From positions 186,001 to 250,000 of the forward strand of contig JAEPMI010000014.1 of NCBI GenBank assembly GCA_017644045.1: a stretch of 64,000 nt of DNA, written 5' to 3'. This stretch comes from Deltaproteobacteria bacterium. Its GTDB lineage: Bacteria > Myxococcota_A > Polyangia > Polyangiales > Houyiibacteriaceae. Shown in pieces: positions 45,126 to 53,714 of the stretch (the first letter of the stretch is position 1; each line of letters begins with the position of its first letter). The translations under genes and the position numbers were made by a program. The notes under the pieces were generated by a model that saw nothing but the letters and a program-made list of their open reading frames with translations, was not told the DNA's origin and did not search any database.

Positions 45126-46565
45126 GTGAGAGGTGTCGTCGCCGCGGGAAACCCGCACACCGCCGAGGCAGCCGCGTCCGTTCTGCGTGCAGGCGGCAAC
45201 GCGGTCGATGCGCTCGTGGCCGGCGCGTTGGCGTCGTTCGTGGCCGAGCCGCTGCTCGCCAGTGCGGGCGGCTCCGGGATGATGACGGTCGCGCTGCCGG
45301 GGCAGGACCCGGTGGTGATCGACTTCTTCTCGGCGATGCCGGGGCTCGATCGCCCGAGCGACGCGCCGCCGATGGACTTCGAGTCGATCGAGATCGACTT
45401 CGGCGCCGCGAGCCAGATCTTCCACATCGGTCGCGCGAGCGCGGCGCCGCCGCTGGCCTTCCCCGGTCTCGCCCACGCGGCGACGCACTTCGGGACCCAG
45501 TCGCTCGAGGAGCTGACCGCGCCCGCGATCGGTCTGGCCGAGCGTGGCTGCCCGCTCACCGACGAGGCGGCGGAGGTCTTCCGGCTGCTCTGGCCGATCA
45601 ACCTCCGGACCGAGGAGTGCCAGACCTCCTACTCGGACAGCGACGCGCCGCCACGTCCCGGCAGCTGCAGGCCGATGCCCGGGATGGCCGCGGTGCTGCG
45701 TCGCTTCGCCGAGCACGGCGGCACGCCGCCGGAGTTCCAGCAGGCATTGCTCGAGCACTTCGGTCCGGCGGCCGGTGGTGCGATCACGGAGACCGATCTC
45801 GCAAACGCGAAGCCTCGGGTCGTCGCGCCGCGAACGCTGCGCATCGGTCACTGGGAGGTGCTCGCGTCGCCGCGGCTCGGCGGCAAGCTGCTCGGGTTGA
45901 TCGCGGGCACGCTCGCCGAGGGCCACGTGAGCCTCGACGAGGCGACCGAAGCCGTGCGCCACGCCGAGGCCTGCCGTGCCGGCACGCGCGCGAAGAGCGA
46001 CGAGCGCGCCTTCGGGAGCACGACGCACCTCTCCGTGATCGACGCGCAAGGCGGCGCCGCCGCGGCCACGCTGACCAACGGTGAGGGATGCGGACACGTC
46101 ATCCCGGGCACACAGATTCAGCTGAACAACTTCTGCGGCGAGGAAGACTTACACCCCGGCGGCTTTTTCGATCACGCGCCGGGCACCGCGCTGCCCTCGA
46201 TGATCGCGCCGACGATCGTTCGCGGCCCGGAGAGCTCGGTGCTCGCCCTCGGTAGCGGCGGGGCCAACCGCATCCGATCGGTCGTCTCGCAGGTGCTCTA
46301 TCGCGTGTGCTGTCTCGGTCAGCCGCTCGAAGAGGCGGTGTTCGCGCCGCGGGTCCACGCCGAGGAATCGTCGGTCTGGCTCGAGATGGAAGACCGCCAC
46401 GACCACCACGGGATCGTCGAGGCGCTGAACGAGCGATTCGAGCACGTGTACTCGTTTCCCTTCCGCGCGTTCTTCTTCGGCGGCGTCCACGCCGTCCTCG
46501 CGCAGAACGGCGAAGTGATCGGCGCCGGCGACCCCCGCCGCGGCGGCGCGGTCGTCCGCGCGTAG
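45126..46565 (+). CDS. Gamma-glutamyltransferase-like Ntn hydrolase, short and without a signal peptide
   Basis: About 479 residues in the gamma-glutamyltranspeptidase family, which cleaves gamma-glutamyl bonds of glutathione after autoprocessing. Conserved: VLRAGGNAVDALVAGALA, the nucleophile T299 in GSTTHLSVID where the small subunit would begin, PGTQIQLNNFCGEED and the LGSGGANRI oxyanion region. Typical GGTs are 550-590 residues with a signal; here the N terminus starts near the conserved core, so the protein appears cytosolic, or a longer start has been missed (ATG 45075 in frame adds 17 residues without a signal). Confidence 0.84.
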   Translation: MRGVVAAGNPHTAEAAASVLRAGGNAVDALVAGALASFVAEPLLASAGGSGMMTVALPGQDPVVIDFFSAMPGLDRPSDAPPMDFESIEIDFGAASQIFHIGRASAAPPLAFPGLAHAATHFGTQSLEELTAPAIGLAERGCPLTDEAAEVFRLLWPINLRTEECQTSYSDSDAPPRPGSCRPMPGMAAVLRRFAEHGGTPPEFQQALLEHFGPAAGGAITETDLANAKPRVVAPRTLRIGHWEVLASPRLGGKLLGLIAGTLAEGHVSLDEATEAVRHAEACRAGTRAKSDERAFGSTTHLSVIDAQGGAAAATLTNGEGCGHVIPGTQIQLNNFCGEEDLHPGGFFDHAPGTALPSMIAPTIVRGPESSVLALGSGGANRIRSVVSQVLYRVCCLGQPLEEAVFAPRVHAEESSVWLEMEDRHDHHGIVEALNERFEHVYSFPFRAFFFGGVHAVLAQNGEVIGAGDPRRGGAVVRA

Positions 46566-46581
46566 CAGGTCGAAGACCTGC
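46565..46581 (+). terminator. Hairpin overlapping the GGT stop
   Basis: GCAGGTC-GAA-GACCTGC, perfect 7-bp stem beginning on the last base of the stop codon. A weak terminator-like hairpin. Confidence 0.4.
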
Positions 46582-46640
46582 TCCTCGCCCTCACCCTGTC
46601 CCTCGCCCTTCGGACGAGGTCGGCTCTCTCTGCTTCTGAA

Positions 46641-46673
46641 GGGTGAGGGTCAGGGCGAGGGTGAGGGTGAGGG
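46641..46673 (+). repeat. Six G-triplets with 3-nt loops (G-quadruplex motif)
   Basis: Six GGG tracts separated by TGA, TCA, CGA, TGA and TGA. With the upstream C-rich partner (46588-46610) it also forms an imperfect inverted repeat (20 of 23 pairs). The motif fits G-quadruplex criteria; the function is unknown. Confidence 0.7.
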
Positions 46674-46688
46674 TGTCGACGACTCGCC

Positions 46689-46713
46689 GACGGCGAGCCG
46701 ACGGCTCGCCGTC
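46689..46713 (+). terminator. Perfect 11-bp hairpin upstream of the VWA gene
   Basis: GACGGCGAGCC-GAC-GGCTCGCCGTC, then TCTAGACCC. A strong stem with a weak T run, so a plausible terminator for the GGT transcript before the VWA gene begins at 46779. Confidence 0.55.
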
Positions 46714-46778
46714 TCTAGACCCTTTCGTGCTCCCGTGCGTCGGAGCCCCCACCCAAACGAACGGGAGGAAGGCTTCAC

Positions 46779-48107
46779 ATGCATACCAAGAAGAACTCGA
46801 TCGCGATCCGCACGCTCCTCATCGCGGGGCTCCTCGGCGTCAGCTGCGTCAAGGGAACGCCCGACACGCCGGAAGACCCGGGCGTGGTCCGAATGGATGG
46901 CGAGCTCGGCTACGAGGTCATCGACGCGCAGGGCAGCGAGGTGCTCGCGCGCCTCCACATCGGCACCGAGGATGTCAGCGGGATGCGACGCCCGCCGCTC
47001 AACCTCGCGCTCGTGCTCGACACCTCGGGCTCGATGATGGGCGAGCCGATCGAGCGCGTGAAGGAGGCGGCCCGCGACATCGTCGGCACCCTCCGCGACG
47101 ACGACCACCTCTCGGTGGTCACCTTCCACTCCGGGGTGGACGTCGTGCTGGCCAACACCGAGGTCGGTGACGTGGACGTCGACGAGCTCAACGAGGCCAT
47201 CGACGCGATCGAGGCCAGCGGCACGACGATGCTCGCGCCGGGCCTCGCCACCGGTATCCAGCAGATCGCCAGCTGGACCGGTGAGGGCAACGAGCTCCGC
47301 CGCATCGTCCTGCTCGGTGACGGTGTCCCGAACTCGCCCACCGCCGTGCTCCCGCAGGCCGTCCGCGCCGCGCAGATGCAGACGCCCATCACGACCCTCG
47401 GCCTCGGCCTCGAGTACGACGAGGTCCTGATGGGCCAGATCGCCCAGACCAGCGGCGGCACCTTCACCTATGTCGAGGAGGCCGACGCCGTCCTCGCCGT
47501 CTTCCGACGCGAGGTCACCCGCCTCGAGCAGACCCTCGCTCGCGGCATGCAGCTCCGCCTCAACCCCGGCCCTGGCGTCGAGCTGGTCGAGGTCGTCGGC
47601 CACCCGCAGGCGACCAACGGCGGCGCGGTCGCCCTCAACCTCGGTGATCTCACCGCGGGGCAGGAGTGGTCGATCGTCGTGAAGATGACCGCCCCGCAGC
47701 GACAGGCCGGCGCGCTGGTCGAGCTCCTCGACGCGAACCTGACCTTCACCGACGCCTTCGCCGAGGCTGGCGCCCTCGAGCGCAAGGTCTTCCTCGGCGC
47801 CCGGGCCAGCGAGGACCCGGCCGCCATCGAGGCGAGCCGCAACGACGCCGTGCACACCGCGGCCGCCGAGGTCGAGGCCGCCAGCGAGCTCCTCGCTGCC
47901 ATCCAGATGGTCCGCGACGGCAACCCCGCGGCGGCCGTCCACTTCGAGAACGCCGCCGAGAGCTACGAGCGGGCCGGTCCCGCGTACCGCGAGCGCGCCG
48001 CCTCGGTCCGCCGCACCGGGTCGGTGGCTTTCGAGGACGACGCCCCGGCCGCCGCCGCAGCCATCAACGCGGAACACGAAGCGGCCATGGACAGCGTCGG
48101 CTACTGA
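46779..48107 (+). CDS. VWA-domain lipoprotein
   Basis: 442 residues. Lipobox LLGVSC, then a von Willebrand A domain (about 70-245) with the metal site DTSGSMMGEP, an intact MIDAS start. After it come a beta-rich region (about 260-340) and an Ala/Glu-rich helical C terminus. A clear GGGAGGAAGG ribosome site precedes ATG 46779. Probably envelope-anchored, binding a protein partner through the MIDAS metal. Confidence 0.85.
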   Translation: MHTKKNSIAIRTLLIAGLLGVSCVKGTPDTPEDPGVVRMDGELGYEVIDAQGSEVLARLHIGTEDVSGMRRPPLNLALVLDTSGSMMGEPIERVKEAARDIVGTLRDDDHLSVVTFHSGVDVVLANTEVGDVDVDELNEAIDAIEASGTTMLAPGLATGIQQIASWTGEGNELRRIVLLGDGVPNSPTAVLPQAVRAAQMQTPITTLGLGLEYDEVLMGQIAQTSGGTFTYVEEADAVLAVFRREVTRLEQTLARGMQLRLNPGPGVELVEVVGHPQATNGGAVALNLGDLTAGQEWSIVVKMTAPQRQAGALVELLDANLTFTDAFAEAGALERKVFLGARASEDPAAIEASRNDAVHTAAAEVEAASELLAAIQMVRDGNPAAAVHFENAAESYERAGPAYRERAASVRRTGSVAFEDDAPAAAAAINAEHEAAMDSVGY

Positions 48108-48153
48108 GCGCGAGTTGAATGACCGGCGCTCTCATCCGGTCTATACCGGAGCC

Positions 48154-48903
48154 GTGCAGCGCTCTGTGATCATCGGCGGCGGCGTGCTCCTTCTCGGAGC
48201 CGTCGCCGTACTCGTGTGGGCCCTCTCCAAAGAGGACGAACCGGAGCGCTTCGGTCGCGATGCCGATCCGGAGGTGGCCTTCCCCGAGGTGGACCCCTAC
48301 GAGTTCTTCCGCGAGGACGGCGACGAGGACGACGAGCCCGAGGAGACCAGCGCGATGGGGATGCGTGCGCGCGGCATGGAGTTCTCCCGGGAGGACTGGC
48401 GAGGACTCACGCCGGAGCAGCGCCGCGCCAAGCGCCTCGAGATGCGCGAGGAGTGGCAGCAGATGACGCCGGCCGAGCGCGCGGAGCGTCGCGCGCGTCG
48501 CGCCGCCCGTCGGGTCCAGGTCAGCGCACTCGGCGACGAAGAGCCGGCGCTCGAGCCGGTCGACGTCATGAACACCGTCCGCGAGGTGCGACCGCAGATC
48601 CGGGATTGCGTCGAGCAGAACGGTGGCTGGAGACAGTTCCGCGAGCAGATGGCGGCTTCCGCCAACCCGGACGGTGGCGCCGGTCGTCGCGGCATGAGCC
48701 TCGCGTTCGACGTGATGGCCAACGGCGACGTCGGGGAGCTCCAGATGAACCCGCCGCCGCCCGAGGGGTTCTCCGACTGCTTCACGAACGCGTTCTCGGG
48801 CCTCGAGATGCCTGCGCCCGGCGCGGACGCGCACGTCGAGATCCAGTTCGGCGGCCGCCGCGGTCGCGCGAGCGCTCGGAACAACGGCCGCGCGGGCGGC
48901 TGA
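48154..48903 (+). CDS. AgmX/PglI-like domain protein with a Spy-like helical segment
   Basis: About 249 residues from GTG 48154 (TTG 48115 also possible). N-terminal membrane helix (VIIGGGVLLLGAVAVLVWAL), an acidic linker, a basic helical segment with LTPEQRRAKR and MTPAERAERR reminiscent of Spy/CpxP-type LTxxQ repeats, and a C-terminal domain with paired cysteines (IRDCVEQN, FSDCFTNAF) like the AgmX/PglI tail. A sister of 8955-9659 in layout. Follows the VWA gene by 46 nt. Confidence 0.68.
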   Translation: MQRSVIIGGGVLLLGAVAVLVWALSKEDEPERFGRDADPEVAFPEVDPYEFFREDGDEDDEPEETSAMGMRARGMEFSREDWRGLTPEQRRAKRLEMREEWQQMTPAERAERRARRAARRVQVSALGDEEPALEPVDVMNTVREVRPQIRDCVEQNGGWRQFREQMAASANPDGGAGRRGMSLAFDVMANGDVGELQMNPPPPEGFSDCFTNAFSGLEMPAPGADAHVEIQFGGRRGRASARNNGRAGG

Positions 48904-48912
48904 GCCCGCGCT

Positions 48913-50103
48913 CTACTCCGCTTCGAGCATCGCCTCGAGCTCGGCGAGCTCGTCCGGTCCGAACGCCCCGTGAGGTGACCGGACCTGGAAGCCGGAGAGC
49001 GTCGGGAGGTCGTTGCGCAGGCTGTCGCCGGGCGCGATCTCGGCACGGCAGGGGCGGCTCATCACCTCGCCGCTCCAGCCCTCGGCGTCGGCTTCGGTCA
49101 CCGACATCCAGATGTGCTCGGGACCACAGGGGCCGCCCGCCGCGAAGGAGCCCTTGGCCAGGAACGACCAGCCCTCCTCGCCGAGGTGCGCCTCCACCAG
49201 CCGCACGAAGCGGGGCCACCGCGCCCGGGCGCCGGCGGCCATCCGCTGGGTCTCGGCGCGGCTCACGAGGACGCGCGGGCGCGCCTCGATGACCGTGTGT
49301 GGCAGACAGAACTTCCACATGCCCGGCTTGGCCATCAGCACGCCGGTGCCTTCGCAGTGAGCAGGGTCGCGCTTGGCGCCGGGTCCCTCGAGCTTCATCT
49401 TCCGCGAGGCCTTGGACCACGGGATCCAGCTCACCTTCGTCTCGCGGCTGACCTCGAAGGCCGTACACATCGAGGGCGGCGCGGCTTCCTCGATGAGCCG
49501 CGACGCCGCGGCCTCGAGGAGCGCCTTCATGTCGGTGATGCGCGCCTTCGGGACGTCGACCAGCTCGAGCTCCACGGTGCCGCAGCGCCGGAGCCCGTGG
49601 GTGTGCATCCAGGCGAGCCCTTCGCCGAGCACGACGTGGATCGAGTAGAGCCGCGACGGCGGCGCCGGGACCTCGACCGCCGCCAGGTCTGCCACGCACG
49701 GCGGGCTCATCAGGGTCTGCGCGTTGGCGTCGTAGACCGCCAGCGCCTCCGGAGCGAGCGCGTGCACCACCGCGACCTGCGCCTGGTAGGCGCTCTGGCA
49801 CATGGGCGGCAGGTGGGTGAACACCGAGAGCGCCATCGTGCCCGGGGCCGCGAGCTCTGGCGGCGCGACGCCCGCGGCGACCAGCACCTCGAGCGCTTCT
49901 CGGGGCGCGGGTCCGAGCCCGGCGCGCCACTCCATCCCGTCGATCGACCAGCGGAGGTCGCCGTCCGCCGGGGCCAGCTCGACCTCGTGACCCGCGGCCC
50001 GCGCCCGCTCCAGCGCGTCGGTCACGCTGACGACCGACCCGGCAGGGATGATCGCGTCCAGTCGAGACTCGGGAACGGGGTCCACGGTAGGGTCAGACGG
50101 CAC
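48913..50103 (-). CDS. DUF4026/DUF2314-like protein
   Basis: 396 residues, no signal. The C-terminal ~90 residues (GPEHIWMSVTEADAEGWSGE; FQVRSPHGAFGPDELAELEA) resemble DUF2314; the N-terminal ~250 residues resemble DUF4026 (MALSVFTHLPPMCQSAYQAQ; LYSIHVVLGEGLAWMHTHGL). Function of both families is unknown. Starts at GTG 50103, 64 nt after the trpS stop. Confidence 0.65.
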   Translation of the reverse strand: MPSDPTVDPVPESRLDAIIPAGSVVSVTDALERARAAGHEVELAPADGDLRWSIDGMEWRAGLGPAPREALEVLVAAGVAPPELAAPGTMALSVFTHLPPMCQSAYQAQVAVVHALAPEALAVYDANAQTLMSPPCVADLAAVEVPAPPSRLYSIHVVLGEGLAWMHTHGLRRCGTVELELVDVPKARITDMKALLEAAASRLIEEAAPPSMCTAFEVSRETKVSWIPWSKASRKMKLEGPGAKRDPAHCEGTGVLMAKPGMWKFCLPHTVIEARPRVLVSRAETQRMAAGARARWPRFVRLVEAHLGEEGWSFLAKGSFAAGGPCGPEHIWMSVTEADAEGWSGEVMSRPCRAEIAPGDSLRNDLPTLSGFQVRSPHGAFGPDELAELEAMLEAE

Positions 50104-50133
50104 AGTCCCCTCGAACGCTACGCGAAAGATCGT

Positions 50134-50152
50134 GAGTCGGCTCTCGCGACTC
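50134..50152 (-). terminator. Short hairpin between trpS and the DUF4026-like gene
   Basis: GAGTCG, 7-nt loop, CGACTC in the 64-nt gap after trpS. A short stem, no T tract; weak evidence. Confidence 0.3.
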
Positions 50153-50167
50153 GTGCGTGGACGGGGA

Positions 50168-51148
50168 TCAAGCGGGGCGCGTCATGCCGATCGCTCGGCG
50201 GACGCGGCCCATCGTCTCTCGCGCGATCACGCGCGCCCGCTCGGCGCCCTCCTCCAGGAGCGCGTCGAGCTTCGCCTCGTCGGCGCGGAGCGCCTGATAG
50301 GTCTCCCGCTTCGGCCCGAGCTCGGCCTCGAGCGTCTCGTAGAGCGCCTGCTTGGCGTGGCCCCAGCCGTAGTTCCCGGCGCGGAGCTTCTCGGCCATCT
50401 CGGCGGCGGCTTCGGGCGAGACCTGTCGGCACAGCTGGTAGACCGTGCTCGGCTCCGGATCCTTGGGCTCCTCGAGGGTCTCGGACCCGGTCTTGATCCC
50501 CATCACGACCTTGCGGAGCTTCTTCGCCGGCGCGAAGAGCGGGATGCCGTTGCCGCGGCTCTTGCTCATCTTCTCCCCGTCGGTGCCGGGGACCAGCGGC
50601 GCGTCGCCGATGTGGGCTTCGGGCACGACGAGCGTGCCCTCGCCGAAGACGTGGTTCGCCCGCTGGGCGACGTCGCGGCAGAGCTCGAGGTGCTGCTTCT
50701 GGTCCTTGCCCACCGGCACCACGTGGGTGTCGTAGAGCAGGATGTCGGCGGCCATCAGCACCGGGTAGTAGAAGATGCCCGCGTTCGGGACGTCGCCCTT
50801 CGCGAGCGCGTCCTTGTAGGAGTGGCCGCGCTCGAGCTGGCCGGTCGCCAGCAGGCAGCTGAGCGTCCAAGAGAGCTCGAAGACCTCGGGCACCGCGGAC
50901 TGACGGAAGAGGATGGTCTTCTCGGGATCGAGACCGGAAGCCAGCCAGGTCGCGGCGACGTCGTACACGCTCGTGCGGAGCACCTCCGGGTCTCGGACGG
51001 TGGTCAGGGCGTGATAGTCGGCAATGAAATAGAGCGACCGATACTGCTTCGCGAGCTCGAGGGCCGGGCGGATGGCGCCCAGGTAGTTCCCGAGATGCGG
51101 CGTGTTGGTCGGCTTGATGCCGGTGAGGGACGTCTTCACGGCGCGCAT
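50168..51148 (-). CDS. trpS: Tryptophanyl-tRNA synthetase
   Basis: 326-residue class I aminoacyl-tRNA synthetase charging tRNA(Trp). HIGH-like motif HLGN in [25 protein letters not shown] in [11 protein letters not shown], and the [15 protein letters not shown] segment are all present. The ATG at 51148 is chosen; an upstream GTG-like extension runs into the divergent VOC gene region. Bacterial TrpRS length fits. Confidence 0.95.
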   Translation of the reverse strand: MRAVKTSLTGIKPTNTPHLGNYLGAIRPALELAKQYRSLYFIADYHALTTVRDPEVLRTSVYDVAATWLASGLDPEKTILFRQSAVPEVFELSWTLSCLLATGQLERGHSYKDALAKGDVPNAGIFYYPVLMAADILLYDTHVVPVGKDQKQHLELCRDVAQRANHVFGEGTLVVPEAHIGDAPLVPGTDGEKMSKSRGNGIPLFAPAKKLRKVVMGIKTGSETLEEPKDPEPSTVYQLCRQVSPEAAAEMAEKLRAGNYGWGHAKQALYETLEAELGPKRETYQALRADEAKLDALLEEGAERARVIARETMGRVRRAIGMTRPA

Positions 51149-51227
51149 GGTGCGCGCCCGACCCCGATCCGGCAAGGCTTCGGCCGGAGTGGTCGTGCCG
51201 GCGTCCTTTTCGAGCTATGGGCCTCCC

Positions 51228-51689
51228 ATGAGTGACCGACCCTTTCGCATCCTCGGTGTCCAGCAGATCGCCATCGGCGCGCCCGACAAGGGGCCGCTGC
51301 GCACGCTCTGGATCGACCTCTTCGGACTGAAGCCCAGCGGCACCTTCCGCAGCGAGGGTCACAACGTCGACGAGGACATCGCGACCATCGGCGAGGGGCC
51401 GCACGCGGTCGAGGTCGACCTCATGGAGCCGATCGACCCCGAGAAGCGCCCCAAGGTCGACTCGCCGCCGCTCAACCACGTCGGCCTCTGGGTCGACGAC
51501 CTGCCCAAGGCGGTCGAGTGGCTCTCCGCGAAGGGCGTCCGCTTCATCGGAAAGCCCGCGCCCGGCGCCGCCGGCCACGACATCATCTTCGTGCACCCCA
51601 AGGGCAACGACGCCTTCCCGCAGGGCGGCGAGGGCGTGCTCATCGAGCTGGTCCAGGCTCCGGCCGACGTCATCGAGGCCCTGGGTTGA
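51228..51689 (+). CDS. VOC-family (glyoxalase/dioxygenase-like) protein
   Basis: 153 residues with two beta-alpha-beta-beta-beta modules. [10 protein letters not shown] with [10 protein letters not shown], then [20 protein letters not shown] and [10 protein letters not shown]. Candidate metal ligands are His in LNHVGLWV and Glu in LIELVQ, though the N-terminal ligand is not clear. It resembles methylmalonyl-CoA epimerase-like VOC proteins; the substrate is unknown. The ATG at 51228 is preceded by a weak ribosome site. Confidence 0.82.
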   Translation: MSDRPFRILGVQQIAIGAPDKGPLRTLWIDLFGLKPSGTFRSEGHNVDEDIATIGEGPHAVEVDLMEPIDPEKRPKVDSPPLNHVGLWVDDLPKAVEWLSAKGVRFIGKPAPGAAGHDIIFVHPKGNDAFPQGGEGVLIELVQAPADVIEALG

Positions 51690-51736
51690 CCCCGGCCGAG
51701 CGGGGTTGGCCCCGTTCTTGCGACACCTCCGGATCG

Positions 51737-52897
51737 ATGGCGATCCTGCGCCCAACCGTGAACCAGACTTCTCGATCCGCGCTCGTGGCGCGCCTTCTCT
51801 TCACGATCGCCGTGGTGATCGCGGCATTCGTGCTCACCGCGCCGGCCGAGGCCCAGCCCCAGCGTGTGGTGCTCTTGCACTCGACCGGCGACGCCGATCT
51901 CGAGGAGAAGGAAGAGCTCGACGCCCGCATGAGCTCCGTCCTCCGAGGCATGGGCTTCCACGTCCTCAGCGAGGGCGCGGCGGTACAGATCGAAGAGGAA
52001 GAGGTCCCCCAGACGGCGAACGACATGCGGGCCCTCGCGGAGCTCCAGGGCGCACAGTGGGCGCTGCTGGCGATCGTCCACGACGCCGACGAAGACGCCT
52101 TCTGGATCACCCTGCGCGCCGGCTACGCGCCCGAGACCCGCGTCGACGAGCTCGACGCCGAGGTCCGCCGCATCCACACCGACGCCCGGCTGCAGGCGTT
52201 GCTCACGGCGATGCTCCGCCCCGAGGGTCCGGGCGATGAGGGCCACGCGCTGGCCGGCCACGACACGGTCGGCCGCGAGGCTGAAGAAGCCGCCGAGCGA
52301 GCGGAGGCCGACGCCGAAGCGGAAGCCGAGCGGCAGCGTCAGGCCGAAGAGGAAGCTCGCCGTCAGGCGGAAGAAGAAGAGGCGCGCCGCGCCGCCGAGG
52401 AGGCGGAAGCCGACGCGCAGCAGGCCTACGAGAATCGCGACCGCTACGGCGTCGCCGATGGCGCCAGCATGGTCAGCGCGGGCTTCGGCGTGCTCGGCCT
52501 CGTGAAGACCGGCGACGGCGGCAACGGCGGCGCGCTCGGGAGCCTCGAGCTCAACTACGGTCGTGGCTTCGAGTCGATCCCCGGCCTCGAGCTCCGCGCG
52601 GGTCTCGACATCTTCTTCGGCGCCGCCGGCGCCTTCGACATTCACGTGGGCGCCGCCTACATGCTCAGCCTCTTCACGTTCCCCATCCACCTCGGCGGGT
52701 CCGTCGAGGGCGGGCTCTTCATGCCGGTGACCGGTCAGCGCAAGCCCGGCGGCATGGTCCGCGTGAATCTGCTGGCGAGCGTGAACATCACGGGCTCGCT
52801 CTACGCAGAGCTCGCCGTGCCGGCCTTCACCTGGGTCAGCAACAACGACGGCGCCATCGGCCTCGGCGCTTCGCTCCGCCTCGGCGCGCGTTTCTGA
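51737..52897 (+). CDS. Exported protein with a coiled coil and C-terminal barrel
   Basis: 386 residues. Signal peptide LLFTIAVVIAAFVLTAPAEA, a globular N-terminal domain (about 40-165, RVVLLHSTGDADLEEKEELD), a Glu/Ala/Arg coiled coil (about 180-225), then a beta-rich region (about 245-386) ending GLGASLRLGARF, the C-terminal Phe of an outer-membrane barrel. Function unknown; the layout suggests an outer-membrane protein with a periplasmic coiled coil. Confidence 0.72.
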   Translation: MAILRPTVNQTSRSALVARLLFTIAVVIAAFVLTAPAEAQPQRVVLLHSTGDADLEEKEELDARMSSVLRGMGFHVLSEGAAVQIEEEEVPQTANDMRALAELQGAQWALLAIVHDADEDAFWITLRAGYAPETRVDELDAEVRRIHTDARLQALLTAMLRPEGPGDEGHALAGHDTVGREAEEAAERAEADAEAEAERQRQAEEEARRQAEEEEARRAAEEAEADAQQAYENRDRYGVADGASMVSAGFGVLGLVKTGDGGNGGALGSLELNYGRGFESIPGLELRAGLDIFFGAAGAFDIHVGAAYMLSLFTFPIHLGGSVEGGLFMPVTGQRKPGGMVRVNLLASVNITGSLYAELAVPAFTWVSNNDGAIGLGASLRLGARF

Positions 52898-52922
52898 CAC
52901 CGCAGGCTGCCACGCGGGCCTC

Positions 52923-53540
52923 ATGAGCGTCGGTGAGGCCTACGTCGACAGTCTCGAGGGCTTCCGGCATGCTTCACCGGTGGGTGAACCCCTTCAGCGA
53001 AAGACCTACGCGGAGTACCTCGCGTTCGAACGCGAGTCCGAGACGAAGCACGAGTACGTCGATGGGCAGATCGTCGCGATGGCCGGCGGCACGCCCGAGC
53101 ACGCACGGTTGGCGGCGAACGTGTCGGCCGCGTTGGTCGCCGCACTTCGCGGCCGCCCCTGCAGTGCCTTTTCCGCGGACCTCCGCGTTCATGTGCCGGC
53201 GACCGGCCGCAGCACCTACCCCGACGTGACGGTCGTCTGCGACGAGCGGCGCACAGCCGATATCGACGCCGATGCCATCACCAACCCGACGGTCATCGTC
53301 GAGATTCTCAGCCCGACGACCGAAGCGAGCGACCGCGGCGAGAAGTTCGCCCACTACCGTCGTCTCGAGTCTCTTCAGGAGTACGTGCTCGTCAGCCAGA
53401 ACGAGCCGCGCATCGAGGTCTACCGCCGCGAGAACGATGTCTGGGCCCTCCGCGACTACGGGCCCGGTCAGCGAGCGGAGCTCGAGTCCCTCGACGTGAC
53501 CCTCTCCATCGACGAGATCTACTCCGACCCGCTCGCCTGA
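52923..53540 (+). CDS. Uma2-family putative endonuclease (DUF820)
   Basis: 205 residues of the Uma2 restriction-endonuclease-like family. Visible are the N-terminal YAEYLAFERESETKHEYVDG, the PD-(D/E)xK-like catalytic site in TYPDVTVVC with IVEILSPTTEASDRGEK, and YRRLESLQEYVLV. Uma2 genes are often found in many copies in multicellular bacteria and their role is unclear. No partner toxin/antitoxin gene is adjacent. Confidence 0.87.
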   Translation: MSVGEAYVDSLEGFRHASPVGEPLQRKTYAEYLAFERESETKHEYVDGQIVAMAGGTPEHARLAANVSAALVAALRGRPCSAFSADLRVHVPATGRSTYPDVTVVCDERRTADIDADAITNPTVIVEILSPTTEASDRGEKFAHYRRLESLQEYVLVSQNEPRIEVYRRENDVWALRDYGPGQRAELESLDVTLSIDEIYSDPLA

Positions 53541-53714
53541 CGTTGCCGGCTGTGAGCAGAACTGGACGGCACCGACACCTCCGGTCTTGCCCACGCCTCA
53601 GAACCGGTAGATCCATCCCGATGGGCACGAGCAGCCCGCCGTTGTACTCGGGCCGCGAGCGCAATCGTACGCGGTATGGTTCTCGTCTCATCACGCGATG
53701 CGGCGGGCTTCATC

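Noticed and set aside
53541-53714. Possible small gene between the Uma2 and beta-helix genes
   Set aside because: Only a short open stretch with no ribosome site, domain or consistent coding pattern; nothing supported there.
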